The position numbers and the translations under genes are program-made. From positions 121,836 through 185,835 of the forward strand of contig JAHLKH010000031.1 of the NCBI GenBank assembly GCA_025526915.1: a stretch of DNA of 64,000 nt, written 5' to 3'. Source of the stretch: Entophlyctis helioformis. Lineage: Eukaryota > Chytridiomycota > Chytridiomycetes > Chytridiales > Chytriomycetaceae. Below, piece after piece: positions 1 through 15,000 of this stretch (position 1 is its first letter; every line of letters begins with the position of its first letter). Under the pieces are notes generated by a model. That model had not been told where the DNA came from and did not search any database. It saw only the letters and a program-made list of their open reading frames with translations.

Positions 1-3000
1 CTGGCCAGCCTCGTCCTTGGCGACAGTCTCGGTCTCGCGATCGCCGGCATCAACACCGGCATTGCGCTCAGTCTTTTCATCGGCCTGCTCGCCGCCGCCC
101 TGCTCCTCGTCATCCTCGTCCCAAAGCTTCTCATCAACGACATCAGCAAGATCCTTGTCGACATCGCCCATCTGCTCGTCTTCGTCTCGCTTGTCTTCGT
201 CGTCATCCTCCTTGTCGTCCTCCTCTTCGTCATCGCCATCAACCTCTTCCAGAACGCCGTCAAAGTCGTTGGACATTTCGATGCCGTGGTCCTCTTCCTC
301 GAGGTGCTTGTTGGGGTCGGGCGGTGGCGGCGGCTGTTTTTTGCCAGCCTGCTCCTGAAGACCTTCGACCTGCTCTTCGTTTTCAATCTCGTCGGAAACG
401 TCCTTCTTGCCCTCGCCCTCGCCAATGCCCATGCCATTGACATCGTCTTCCATGCGCTGGTCGCCCTTGTCGCCCTCCTCGCCGCCGTTATCGTCCGTGT
501 TGGGCAGACAGAAACCTTCCTTGAAGAGCGACGCGAACAGGTTGGCAAGCACATACGTGAGCTTGGACATGGACTTGGAGTACGAAAAGTGCTCAACCAG
601 ACGGAACCGAGCCAGTGCAAAGTACTGGTTGAAGAGCGGCGTCAGATGGGCCAGAAGCGCTGCGATCGTGCTGCTGGCGTCGCCAGAAGCTGCCGCAGAG
701 GACAGGAACGACTCGACAGTCGCGAGGAGATCACGGATGCTGGCCAGCAGATGCACGAGATGCTTGGGCTCAAACACAGTCGTCCAGAGCGTCTGCACCG
801 CGATGATGTGGTTGGGCTGCAGTCCAAACTCATCGAGCTGGTTTTCCTTGTCCGTCTCTGCATCGCCGTCCCGAACCTCGGCATCCCCATCAGCGTCTGG
901 CTGTTGGGCAGAAGGCTTTTGGGAAACAAGAGCGTCGGGTGCAGGTGTGCGCAGGTGCTGGAACGCAACCAGCAGACGCTCAACGACCGCATCCATCTTG
1001 TTCACAACAGCATCCATGCTCGCCTTCTCTGCGTCCATTGCGTCGGCAGGTTCAGGCTGTCCAGCGCCACACTGCGGCAAAGCGGCAATGCCAGCAGCGA
1101 GCATCTGTGCAGCCTCACGAACAAAGACAGCGTCTTCGGGGTGCTGAGCAGCCAGCTCGGTCAGATCGGTTGATGCCGACGTCAACGCAGCAAAGATTGC
1201 CGTGTAGCTCGTCGCAATCTCCTGCTTGTCATCGCCACATGCGACGAGCGGAGGGTGCATGGCCGAGAGCGCGTACAGCTGGTACGAGACATCGACGGCC
1301 GCCTTGACTTCAGCGAGGCTGGCCGACACGAGATCAAGACCTTGGCGGAACTCTACGCTGGTTTGGCGGCCATGGACAGCTGCAAGAGATGCGACAGTGA
1401 GCGATTGCGAGACGGCTGTTGTCGCGGTATCCAGAACACGCTTGGCTTGCTCAAGACGCTCGACAAAGGCACCTGCAGGCTGCAGTCTGGCCCTAGAGGC
1501 ATCTGCCGTGACACGCTGCAGCTGGATCATGAATCCTTGCGACTGGGACAGCTGCGCTGCAAAGGCCGCAAGCTGCTCGCGCTGCTCAAGCGTCAGATGC
1601 ATAAGGTGCTCGAGCGAACTGGCAGCACGGTCAACCTCGTTTAGCGTCAGATCGGGTGCGACCGTGAGTGTGGCTGCACGCACAGTGGCAACGCGAGCCA
1701 GGTTTCTAAAGTGATAGGCGTGCGACCGCGACGCGAGCTGGCGAAGCTCAACGTCCATCCACTCGGACGAGGCAAGCACCGCGGATGTCTCCACAAGAGC
1801 CTTGGTGTCCAACTCTGGCTGCATGTTGATGACGTACGAGTCCTGCTGTCCCGTGTACCGCTGGCGGCAGCGAGGAGAGAGACCCAGCAGAGCAAGGTGT
1901 TTGAGGAGATCCACAACAGCCTTCTTGCGCAGCTGCTTCTGGCCCTTGCCGGTCTTGGGATCAGCCACGATGGCAGAGTTCATGTTGCGGAAGTCTTGCA
2001 CACGCGACAGGACCGTCCCGGCAAGATCGTCGAGACCAATGGCAGCAGCGGCAAAGACGCCCTCGCCAACCACACTCGCCGTAAGCTTCTTCATGCGCGA
2101 CAGGAGGCGTCCCGCATCCGCAAGACGGCGTCCAACAGGCTGGTCCGCAGACACTTGTGCCGTCAGGGCGAGCTCCGGAAGCGTCTCGGGCATCTTGAAG
2201 CGCGTCTGGCACTGAGCGAGGGCGGAAGCCTGCGCATGATCCCACAACGTCTCGGGATTGACCGCAGAGCCGGGCATGGCAGGCGGCGTCTCCTGGAAGG
2301 CGGCGATGATCTCCTTGATCGGAGCCTCGAGGCCAACCTTGTACTTTTTCACAAACTTGTTGAGGTGGTGGTGTGTCCGCTTGGCGCTCTCCTTGAGAGC
2401 AAACACGTTGATGTCCTTCCACGTGGCAATCTTGACGTAGCCGCGCAGCTCCTTGAGGATCGGCGCGCGTGCCTTGTCAATGGCCGCTGTGACCGACGGC
2501 GTAAACTGCGAGTAGTACGAGATTACGTTCCAGAGGAGATCGATCACCGAGTTGAGGTTGGGATACGACACGGTGTCGGACACCATGCGGCGCCAGAACG
2601 CCAGATGCGAGTGGAACGACCGTAGCATGTCCAGGCGCTCGGCAAACTGGCCAATCGGCGACGTGATGCACAGATTGTCCAAGGTCGTGAACAGACCCTC
2701 GAGCAGCGAATCGTGGCCAGCCTCAGTCTGTAAGATCAGCAAGAGAGAGTCAGTGACCACTACAACCATCGCAGTCAACGCATGAGAGCATCGTTACCTT
2801 GGTAGCATTGACGGTAGGGCTTCGCACAATGCCCAGGATAGTGCGCCACAGATGGAACCACAGCGAGTACGCCTTGGCAGCGCAGCGGTGCTCCTCTAGA
2901 TTCAGCAGCTGGCGCCATGTCTCGAGCTCGAGCCGGCGCCACTTGACAATCATGGTGACAATCTCGTCGATGCGCGGCTTGATCGACACCTCGCGACTCG

Positions 3001-6000
3001 CATAAGCCTCCCAGTCCTGGCTCTTGACAAGCAGGAGCTCAAGACCGGTGAGAAGCTTCATGAGCGGCGACACGATGGGGAACGACGCAATGCGGCGAGC
3101 GACAATGCGCAGCTGCACAAGCACGTCGTGGTCGGGCCACTGTTGCAGCAGCTCGTTGATACGCGCTTCGAAGCGTGCAAGAAGCGGCTGGATATGCTGT
3201 GCCTCTTGAACGTTGGCGTCGTTGTAGAAATCGTAAGTGTCAGAGTTGGAGACGCTGGTCGAGACAAACTGGTCCAGATGCGATCCAGCCGCGTAAGCAA
3301 GGCCAAGACGCGCTGCCTGGTCAAGCTCCTTGGGCACGGTGATGTCTTCCATGCGGCAGACGGCGACAGCGGCATCCAGGCTCGACATGAACGCCGATCC
3401 CCACTGCTTGGCAAACAGAGCCTGCGCAGTCTGCTGGGTGGCAGGAGTCGCTGCGACGCGCGTAGGAGCAATCATGGCAGCAACCACCGCACGATGCCCC
3501 TTGGCGATGCGCAACGCCTGTGACTCGTCAAAGGTCGGGGCATGCTTGAGAGCAGCATCCTGCTCCTTCTTCTTCTTGGCAAGGGTCTCCGCATCGTCGT
3601 CATCGGCCAGCGCATCCGCCGGCGCGAGATCCTCAAAGGTCTCAAAGTAGTCGGGGAACCGAGCCTTGAAGTCGGCCTCGTCGACATCATCGTCCGTCTC
3701 AAAGACAGTCTTTTGCATGGTGTAGAGGGACTCCTTGGCCTGCTCGTCGCGGATCCGCTGGTCCTCGGCATCCGACCACACGCCAACGATGGCGTCAAAG
3801 AGCGCATGGACGCGGCGCATGACATTGACGTCGATCGTGATGCCAGCCGCAAAGAGCGCCGACACCTGGTCCACAAGGGCGAGCTGCACCTTCAACTTGG
3901 TCTGCATGGATGAAACATCCGACATCTGGACGGCTGCAACATGCTCGAGCACGGCATCCATCGTGTCCGTGTCAAAGCCCTGCACGAATTGAACAAGCGG
4001 CCCGACAAACGGCGCAACGTTGCGGCGGTGGGCAGCCATGCCAGTATGGCGAGCAAGGCGCACGCCGTACTTGAGTTGGTAGATGGCCGTGCACGCTGGC
4101 TGGAGAAGATCGCGGTAGAGCGTGTACTTGGCCTCCATTCGGTCAATGGCCGACTGCAGAACGTCCTGCAGCGACTGCTCCTGGTCGAGCGTTTGTGCCG
4201 AGGGCCCGCGTCCAGAAGACGGCCGAGTGAGTTTCGCAAGCAGATCGGTGACCGAGTCGATGCGCAGCACGTTGCGCTTGACCTGCTGCAGCTCCTGCAC
4301 GATGTCGGCCATCTGCGACTTGGGCGGGCGTGCGGGGAGTCGGGCACGCCACTTGGCCATCTTGGAAAACGCCGCATCGAGCGTGTCCAGCTTGTGAGCG
4401 ATGCTGGGGCTTGGTGCAGAGTTGCCGGTAGACACAAACTCGAGCTCGGCGTGGACGAGAATGTCGGCCTTGAGTCTGTCGGTCTCGCGTCCAGCAAGGG
4501 CGAGCTTGGCAGACCGCATGGCGACGGGATCGACCGGCAGATCGGGAATGTACACATCAAGGAACGCGAGAGCGTACAGCGTCCATGCCGGGCCGAGGAA
4601 CAGGCCGCTGGCATCGTCCGAGTTGGACGCCTGGTAGTGTGCAAATGCCTGCACGGTTGAGTCGACGAGAAGGACCAGGTAGGATTCGACGATCGCAAGG
4701 AAGCGAGCCGATGTCGCCTTTCTCATGAGCGTCTGGAGCTGGCTGGCAATCGCGGCGATGCCATGGGAAGCCTCGTGTCCAAAGAATGCCGAGATGTGGT
4801 CGTTGATGGCAGCCAGATCGTCAGGTGTGTAGTGCTCGGCATGGACAGCAAAGAACTGATGCAGAGAGCCGGCAAGGAGACGCGCGTCCAGTTTGTGTGT
4901 GTCGAGCGCGACCTCAAAGTCGGGCGACGACGCGTGGCTGAGCAGCGTGCGCATCTGCATGACCTTGCTCTCGCCTGCGTAGACAGGCACCTTGTGCAGA
5001 CTCTCAATCAGAGCCAGGCAGTGGCGCGAGAGGCCGTCATGGAGCGGTACGTGCACGGCCGATGATCCAGCAGAGTTGTTGAGTGCGGGCTGTCAAAGGC
5101 ATGCAAAATGTTAGCTGGCACGCATTGCAACGCAGTCCAATCCTGACGATTGCAAGCAGATCAATCCCCACCTTGTCGCCAGAGGCATGTTCTTCCTCCA
5201 AAGCAAGCAACTCTGCAACCTGGCCACGCATCATGAACATCTCCGACTCGTCTTCGCGGTGCTGCCGCCATCTCCAGAATCCGAAGCCGTTGGCCCAGAA
5301 CGCACGGTTCCACTGGTACGTCGCCTCCTGCACAATCGTGTGCACAAGCTGGCGTCGCGACTGGTCGGACACGGCAGCAGCGCCACGGTGATGGTCGGTT
5401 CCCTTCAAGAACCACGCCAGTCGCTGGAGCGGCTCAAAGTGCAGCGGCGCAAACGAGGATGTCGTGACAGCGTTGTCGAGGAACGAGCGCACCTCGTCTG
5501 CCAGACGACGCGACTGAGCCGTGTTGCTGACAAGTCCTGTGCCGCTGTTGGCATCGCTGCCAGAGAGAAGCTGCGAGAGCTTGCATAGCAGCACTTGCTC
5601 AGCAGCAAGGGCCCACGTGTCGTGCAGCGGCCACAGACTGACAGACGCAAGCTGGGCATTGATGCCGGACAGCGCAGCAATCGACAGCGGCAGGGTCTGC
5701 GTCTTGTCGATCTTGGCAATGTTCTCATCGAGGTGCTGTCGCCAATGTGCAAATGTCAGCGCAAGAAGCGCACACGGACCACAAGACGGCAAACGAGACT
5801 TACCAGAGGGACAGACTCCAGAACACGGATCAGCTCATCGCTGGGCTCTGACTCCTCGTTGAGATAGTAGAGTGTCGCCACACCCTCGACAACCGACGTC
5901 TTGATGTCAAATCCATCCGCAGTGACAGATCGGCGCATGATCCACTCGCCAGGCGACTGTGCCTGCGAGTTGAGGGCCGCGTCCACCTGGCCAAAGCGCG

Positions 6001-9000
6001 CGGCAAGCGACACGAGCACCGGATTGCGCAGCGTCGTGATGCTGCCAACCTTCCAGAGCCCACTCACGGCCTTGATCTTCTCGAGTCCAAGGGCATCCGA
6101 CGCGTCCTGGACGGCCTGCTGGATGCTGGCTGCGTCTTGGTCGTGTCCTGCGAGGAGAGCAGCGAGGATGCCAGAGGCAGCGGGCGATCCAAAGAGCACC
6201 TTGATGATACGGCGCACACAGAGCACCAGCTTGGGCATGTCGAGGTCGCGGATGTGCGTGGTTTCCCACAGATCGCGACGGCGTGCAAAGAGCGCATCCA
6301 GGAGACGACCACGGGCTCGTCACCAACACGGCTTGGGTCGGACAGAGCCCGCAACATGACCGTCTTGACCGCCGACAGGAGCGGGTAGATGGCAGCGACA
6401 CACGGGTGCGGCAGACTGGTGATGGCGATGTGCTGGTGGTTGAACGCAAACGACAGCTGCGCAATCGACATGTCCTTGGATCGCATACGCTCAGCGCGCG
6501 TAAAGGCGGCGTTCTCTGTGGCTTCCGCAGCACGAAGAGCTGTTTCGAGGGCAACAAGCGAAGCAAGTGCCTTGGACGCAGGGCCGGCAAGACGGGCGAG
6601 ACGTGGGAGGCCAGCAAGTCGAGCGTCGATCGGGAAGTGCTGTACAACAGCTCCAGCAACGCCAGCACGTGCAAGGTTGGTAGCCGTCTGTGCCGTGCAT
6701 GCTTCGACTAGCGGCGTCTGCTCCGAGAGGGCAAGCAGGCGGTACTGGCGAAGCGCCGACAGAGTCGCGGCGTCAGCGGTCGATCCAAGGGTGTCGATCC
6801 AGAGCGACAGCCATTGGGCACGCGACGATCCGTCTCCAGGCGCCGTTGCCTGCAAAAACACGTCGAGGGCAGCACGCACAAGGTCGAGCCGCGGCGGACG
6901 GTCGGCAACAGCGGCGAGTCCAGCGACGGCCGAGAAGAACCGCGGGCTGTCAAGGGACGTGGGAGCAGTGGTCGCAACAACAGCAGACGCCGACGCCATG
7001 AGGGACGCAAGCGACGCGTCTTGCACAGCCAGCTTGCCCGACACAAACTGAGGCCAGACGGTGGCAAGCGGGTTGGTCGCCGTGTTGCCAGCAGCAAGCG
7101 ATGCCACGACAGCCTCTGCAGTCTCGGGATCAAGCGTGTAAGTCACAGCAGCATCGAGATCCACGCCGCGCTGCAGCTGCTCGACAATCATCTGTGCAGA
7201 CACAAACGGAATGCGTGCATCCAAGCCGTGATCGACAACAACGGCGCCGGCATCGCCATCGCCAGTGCCAGCAGACAATGGGGCCAAACCGGCAGCAAGA
7301 GTGGTGCCCGGCAGACCAGCAGCTGTCGCGAGCTTGGCGACCGAGAGCATCCGGGCAGGATCGCCACGGTCCTCAAACCCATCGATGCAGATCTCGACAG
7401 CACGGTTGCGCATGGCACGCGACACCTCGCCAAACACGGGATCCATGGCCATGAACAGGCGGAAGTCGGGGTGCGGCGTGATGACCTTGATTTCGCCGTC
7501 GACCAGGCCGCGCTCGTTGATCGCAACCGATCCGTTGACCTCGACAAGCGGGTTGAGACGGTCCAGGACGCTGGCAGAGCAGAGGTTGACATTGTCGATG
7601 AGGGTCCAGTCGCCACGCTCGAGCGCATGCACAAGCGCGCTGTCCATCCACTCAAACTGCCCGCGCACGCCCACATCGACCAGCCGCTTGAAGCTGACCA
7701 GCTCAGACCGCAGACGATCGATCTCGGCAGTGGACGTGCCAAGCAGCACAGCAACCTGCTCAAGACCACCTAGCAGCGTGTCGAGTGCCGCAAACACCAG
7801 CTGTTGCGACTGTTGCTGGAGCTGCTGGAGCTGCTCGTGATGCTGCTGCTGCTTGAGAACGGCCTGCCGCGCCGACGAAAACGACATCCACGCCGTCTGC
7901 AGCTCAGCAAGCGCAGCAGGCGCAATGACAGTCGGCCGCAGCAGACCCTGTGCAGTGATGGCGTGCAGAAGCGACTCGGCTGCATCGGCAATCTCCTGGC
8001 TGCGGCGCGTGAGATCCACCTGCTCAAAACCACCAAGGAGCTCGAGGGCGTCGACGCCTGGGTTGAGCGAGAACTCGTGGAGGGTCTGGCCGGCCATGGA
8101 CGCGAGCAGCCGCACAAGAGAGCTCTTGCCCGAGGCAGAGGGTCCAATCAGCAGCGGCAGGGTGCGCGTGCCGATGCACTGCACGAGCGACTCGAGGAAC
8201 GGCAGGGCAGACGGCAGGACCTGGAGCGTGTCAGTGGGCACGCCATACTTGTGCGTGCGGCGACGATCCATGCGCTCGAGGACGGCGTCGCCAACAAGCA
8301 GGTGCGTGGGCGTCAGGCGCACGTTTGGCCGGTTGCGCGAGCGATCGGGCAGGTAGCCAAAGATGGACAGGAAGATGCTGCGAACGCGCTCTCGGTCGGC
8401 CTGTGTGCGCATGCGCTGCACATACAGCATCTCCAAAAAGTCGCCCGGCCCAGCACTGCCCTCTGCATCGGCCTTCCCAACACTCGTCTGCCACAGGTCA
8501 ATCCACCGCAGCACATCGCGCAGGTTAAACTCCCATGGTGCACCGCGCCATCCAAACGAGCACTTGATCGTCGTCTCCACGCGGATCGTCTCGTTGAACG
8601 CAATCATGCGGTCGCACAGGCCAGCATCCAGACGCGGGTACAGCGAGCTCGTGATGAAGCGCAGGTCCGAGTGCGACAGGGCAGATACGTACACCTGCGA
8701 GAACCGGTTGACAAAGGACTTGGGAAGGCCCTTGCGGCCGCCGCCCTCGTGCTGCGGGTTCTGTGCCGCAAACACGCGAAAGTCAGGGTGGCAAGGAACA
8801 GAGCGGTCGAGTTCGGGGATGTAGATGGTGGCGCGGTGGTCCAGACAAGCGTTGAGACCCTCGAGCACCTGCTGAGACGCGAGGTTGAGCTCGTCGAGAA
8901 GGACCCAGTCGCCGTCCTGCATGGCCTTGAGGAAAGGACCGTCGCGCCACGCAAACTCGCCGCCAGAACCGCCCTCGACAGGCAGATCGGAACCAAACAG

Positions 9001-12000
9001 GTCCATGAGGTCAGTCTGCTCAGACAGGTTGATGCGCACAAGCGAGTGGCCCGAGACGGCCGCGAGCGAGGCAACCAGCGACGTCTTGCCGACACCGGGA
9101 CTGCCCTCGAGCAAGATGGGCTTGCTGAGCTGCAGCGCACGCAGAATGCGCAGACCGTTGGAGCGCGTTGTCGGTGCCTGCAGAGCAAAGCTGACGGCCT
9201 TGGGTGCCGACGGGCCCATGGGGATGTGGAACAGGCTGCTGCCAAACACAGCGCCGCGCACAGCAAGGTCGGACGCCTCGCCATCCACACCAAACTCGGG
9301 CACGTCCTCCACCGCGTCGCCAGATGCGCCAGCCCATGCCGCAAGATCCAACACCGCAAACGGGCCAGTCTCTGTGGCGGGCATATCAGCCAACCGGCGC
9401 AGCAGCACCTTGGACCGCCTGGCAAGCGCCTCGGCCGAGTTGCCAACACCAAACAGCGGGTTGATGCTCATGCCATCGACCACGACCATGCATCCGCCAT
9501 GGAAGAACGCGTCCCGCACGCCAATGGCCGGCGACGTGGTGCACAGGAACCCAACCCACGCGAGAATGTCACGCAGCGACACAATGCCGTCGATCGGTTT
9601 GTGCAGCTCGTCCGCCAGCCAGTACAAAAAGTCCAGCACGCGACCGGCCCACAGCGACCGCGCCGACTCGTCAATTGCGTCCACAGCCTCGAGCTTCTTG
9701 GCCAGGATGAGCAGCAGATCCTCGCGGCTCGACACAGACGGCACCCACAGCTCAGTGAAACGGTTGCGCAGCGCAGGCGACAGCTCCTTCTTGCCATAGT
9801 CTCCGCCCGGGTTCATGGTCGCAAACATCTCGAATCCCTGTGCCGCGTAGATCTCCTCGACCTGGCCGCTGGCGCCGTTCTCGGCAAGCACAAGCAGCCG
9901 CTGCGGCTCGAGCACCGAGTTGAGGCGCTCCAAGACCGAGTCGTCGGCGAGCGAGATCTCGTCCAGGAGGAACAGATCGCCCTGCCGCATGGCTTGCACA
10001 AGCGGGCCGTCGACCCAGGCAAACAGCGCGCGGCTCTTGTGTCCCAGACGCAGACACGCGTCAATGCCCGCCTGCACCTGGCCGGCCGTCGTGCCAGCAG
10101 CCGCCAGATCCAGGGACGCCAGCGACGACGACAGCGACTCGACACGGTCCAGCAGGTCGCCCAGCTTGGCGTCTGCAGCCTCCGTGTCGGACAAGGGCCG
10201 ACCCACGCCGCCAAACAGCGACCGCACATGCTCGCGGAACTCGGCCTCGGCCTGGTCGCGTCCACGCACAGGCCGCTGTGATCCAAGAAAGTCTGCCGTC
10301 TCCGAGTTCTGGTGCGCATTGACGATATGCAGACGGCGCGCCAACAACGCAGCCAGGATCTGGCACACGGTGGTCTTGCCGCACCCAGTCTCGCCGACCA
10401 GGAGGACAGGCTCCGAATGCAGCACGCACGAGTAAACGAGCACAAACAGCCGGCGCATGGCCTTGGTCCAGACAACGCCGCGAAGGAGCCGTGCAAGCTC
10501 AGGCGATGCCGCCGCCGCACCGTGCAGATCCAGCGATGTCGAGTACTGCTCAAACAGCGTCTCGTAGAACACGTCCTCGTCCAAACGCACGCGCATCTCT
10601 TTTTCAAGAATGCCGCGGATGATGCGGCGGTCCTCGACCTTGCGCACACGCTCGGCCAGCAGCATGAATCCGTCTTCGGCAAGACGCTGGTAGCTGTCGG
10701 CGCCGCGAAGTGCCCATCGGAACAGGTCGCGCAGCGTTACAAACGACGCGCGGCCGTCAAAGATACGCGACGTGTCGCGCGACTTCTGGAGCCCCTTGTA
10801 CACCGCCACCAGCTTGGCAGCATACGACGGCGCAATGCGGCACCGGCGCTCGAGGATCGTCTCGAGCTCGGTTTCGGGGATGTCCGAGAAGTGCAGCTCA
10901 AGGAAACGGTTGCGGAATGCGCGCGACAGCTGCTTACGGCCGCCGTACTGGCCAGCGGGGTTCTGCGTGGCAAACAGCATGAAGTGCGGGTGCGGCCGGA
11001 TCGTCTCCTGCGTCTCGGGCAGAAAAAGCTCGCGGTTGTCGTCCAGGAGTCGGTTGAGTGCCTCGAGCACATCGCTGGGTGCCAGGTTCAGCTCGTCCAG
11101 CACAATCCAGTAGCCCTTGCGCAGCGCCTCGACCAGCACACCGTCGCGGAACACCAGCGCACCCTGATCGTTGGACACGTAGCCGCCCAGGTACTCTTGG
11201 ATGTCCGTGTGCTCATGGTTGTTGATGCGCAGGAACCGGTGGCCAGTGAGCTTGGCCAGGTACTCGACCATGCTCGTCTTGCCGGCCGACGTCGGGCCCT
11301 GGATGAGCACCGGATACTTACGCGAGAGCACAGCACGGCCGAGGTTGGCCAGGTTGGTCTTGACCGACGCCGTGAGCACAAACGTGGACGCGAGGTCGGC
11401 CGGGATGGGCAGCGGTCCATTCTCGATCCAGAAGCAGTTGACCAGCGTGAAGTTGGAGTCGCGTGCAACATCCTCTTTCAGATCCGCGCGATCGTCCATC
11501 TTGCCCGGGTTGGGAGGCGTCTGGCGGAGCGACGACTCAAAGTTGGGCACCTTTCTGAAAATGTGCGACTTGAGCAGCGCGAGCGTCTTTCTCGAGCTCT
11601 CGGCCGACAGACCCGTCAAGAACGTCATGTACATGCCCTCGTACAGCGACCGCTTGAGACCATACACTGGCGCAATGTGCATCGCATACGACAGCGCGCG
11701 CGTGAGTGTGCGCATGCTAAAGTGCACGCGCTGGTCAGCACCATCGGACAGCTCGCCCTTGATGGCGCTGTTCTTGGTGGTGAGGTAGAACGACGCAATG
11801 TCTTCACAGACGTCGTTGCCTTCCTGGCCAGGCGGCAGATGCCCAAAGATGTAGCTGCGGATGATGAGGTGCAGGTCGCTGGTCACCGCGTCGGGTGCGT
11901 CCACCCAGAACTCGGTAAACCGCGACCGCAGACCAGGCGGCAGATCACGCTTGCCAGCATCATTGGCCGGGTTCATGCACGCAAACAGACGGAAGTTGGG

Positions 12001-15000
12001 GTGCCGCTTGACTGGCGCTGTGTCGCCGCGCTCAAGGAGCAGCACCGACCCATCTGCCGACTGCAGCAGTCCGCTCAAACACTCGAGCGTCTCGGCAGAG
12101 GCCAGATTGACTTCGTCGAGGAGAATCCAGTGGCCGTGCTTGAGAGCCTTGACAAGCGATCCCTCGACAAACGAGAAGAGGAAGTTGTTCTTGATCTGCT
12201 CGAGCTGCGCCGCGAACTGGTTGACTGCAAACTCAAACTGCGTCCACTCGAGCACGAGCTTGGGGTCCGCCACGCGCCTCTTTTTCTTCTTGGCCACAAC
12301 GCCGCCACCACCAGCAGCAGCAGCCGAACCAGACGCAGACGCAGACGCCATGGCAACATCGCCATCAGCATCGCGAGCATCCTGCTCGGCATCCAGCCGC
12401 TTCTTCTCAAACGTCTTGCGCGCCATCTTGATCGCATTGCGGAATCCAACCATCAGCTGCGACCAGTTGCGACGAGCGTACGCCTTGAGCACAGACTCGA
12501 TAAACGGTCCGTTGGTCTTGACCGAGAACGTGCGTGCAAACAGCTCGTCAAAGTCCTCCTTGACCTTGGCAGCCAGCAGCAGCGCGTCCACGGGCTTGAA
12601 GCCGCCGAGGAGATCCGTGCTGTCCGACTGCTGACTCATGTTGATGACCACGAGCTTGGTGCCGGTCAGACTCGCAAGGTGCTGCACAACGGTCGTTTTG
12701 CCAGTACCCGTCTCGCCGACGAGAAGCACAGGCTCGTACAGCGATGCCGAGACGGCGATGCGCTCAAGAAGACGCAGCGAGGGCGACGTGGTCGCAAACG
12801 GTGCACGACGCGCATTGGCGATCCTGGCGTCAAAGATGGGGAGCGAGACACGTCCGCAGGCGAGACGGCCGGCATTCGCAGCTGCCGAGCCGGCGACGGC
12901 ATCAGCACTCGCGCTGGACTCGATCTTGGGAACATCATGGTCCAGGTAAAACTCGACACGGTGTTGCAGGATCTGGAGCGTCTCGCCCAGACGCAGAGCA
13001 AGCTGCTGGCGCGTTTCCTTCTTGGGGATCATGCTGATGAAGCAGTCGAGTGCCTCGCGGAACAAACCCTCGCGCTGCCGCTCCTGCAGGCCAACAGAGA
13101 CCTGAGCCTGCGACGCCGCACCGCCGGCAGCAGCAGCAGCAGCAGCAGCAGCAGACGAAGCGGGGACAGATCGCAGATGCAGGCTGCTGACACGCTGGCA
13201 CCACTTGATGAGATCGCGCAGCGACAGGCTGCGGCCGACCGCGTGCGTCTCCTGGAAGTGCGAGCGCAGTGCAGCAAACGACGCCATGATTTCGCCGACA
13301 TGGGTGTCAAGGCTCGGGAAGCGCGAGTGCAGCACCTGGCGCACCTCACCCTCGGCCAGCTCGGCGACATCCAAAACGCTCCAAAGGCTCTCGCCAAGGT
13401 GGCGCTGGCCAAACGACGTTGCAGCCCGCCGAGCCGCTGCATCCGTACCCGCAGCCACACGGCGCGTTGCAAAGATACGGAACGAGTTCTTGGCGCGAAT
13501 GCGCTCACCGCGACTGGCAATGTGCAGCCAGCGAGTCTCGAGCAGCGGAACGAGAACAGCGACCACATCGACTGGCGCGAGGTCAATGTCTTCAATCAGA
13601 ATCCACTTGCCCTCGGAGACGGCCGTGGTGAGGACGCCTGGCTGCCACTTGAACGAGCCCGGCGTAGACGTGGTCATGTAGGTTCCCAGAAGCAGCTTGC
13701 TGTCCGTCTGGTCGCCCAGGTGGATTTTGAGGAGGTCGGGGGCCCCGACAATACGAGAAGCCTCTTCGACGAGCGCCGTTTTGCCGACACCAGGCGCACC
13801 CTCGAGCAGGATCGGCAGACCAAGCGAGATGGCCAGACCCATGCGACGGAGGTTGGCAGCTGTCGACGGCGTGAGCACAAGCCGGTGATCGGCAGACGAA
13901 GCAGCGGCTGCCGATCCGATGTTGGCCGTCACGTCCGATCCAGCGGTGATGGACGTCAGATCGTTGTGCGGCAGAAGGATGCTGCACATGTCGACCGTGA
14001 GCGACGACAGACACGCCGCAGTGGCGACCAGCGATCCGGTGTTGCTGGCATCGAGAGGAAGCTGCTCAAACAGCTTGGCATGCTCCGATTCCGACTCTGT
14101 CTGCTCAACGAGGCGCAGGAGCGCGACGCGGTACGCTTCCTCGACATGCTGCTCCTTTTGTGCGGCCGTGGCCACATCCGCGTTGGCGTCACGCGGAATA
14201 TGAAGAGCAAGCAGCTGCTGTCGTTCCGAGTCCGACATGCCCACCAGCAGCGACAGCGTGTATGCTGCATACGCGCGGATGGTGGCATCTGGGTAGGTCA
14301 GCAGCGCGTACAGCGGCTGCGGGTTCCACAGACTCGCAAAGACGTCACGAGCAAAGTCGACCAGACGGAAGACGCTGCCAACGATGCCCGTCAGACGCAT
14401 CGTCAGGTCCGCCGAGGGCTGCTGCTGGATGGCCAGGAGACTGGGCACGGCAGCAAGCGGCGACGGAGCAAACGTGAATGCGCAAATGGCATGCCTGTCG
14501 CAGGAAAGGAGTTGGTTGAACAAGCGAGCGTGTCAGCAACCCAGAACGCGCACGGCATGGACCCACGCAAGACGACTCACGATCTCAGCTGGGGCGCGAT
14601 GGGAAGCAGGCGGCCAAAGGCCAGTGCCAGGCGCTCCGAGAGACGGGCCATGGACGCATCAGCAGACAGAATGGGTTCGCCGTCGCGGCTGTGCTTGGGC
14701 GAGTTGGTTCTGTCCGTGCTGATGGCGGTCGAGGCGTCCGCGACGAGATCCAGGCCGCCAGCCCGACGATCGCTCACCTGGGGCCAACCTGGTGGCGAGC
14801 GTGCGGGAGGTGGCCGTGGACCGGGCACGGGGCCAAGAGAGCAAGCTGGAGAGCCTGCAGGCTTGGTGCTGCTGACGGCGCCGGCGCGGTGGCAGAGGGC
14901 GATGCCGAAGCGCGCAGCGACAGCAGCCAGCGGGCTGCCAGGTCGAGCAGCAGCGGCCGGAAGATGCGAGCGACGTGCATGGTCAGACACGGACGCAGCA

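Noticed and set aside
7804..10281. An 825-codon plus-strand frame opposite midasin
   Set aside because: Same explanation: a shadow of the AAA5-AAA6 region on the minus strand.
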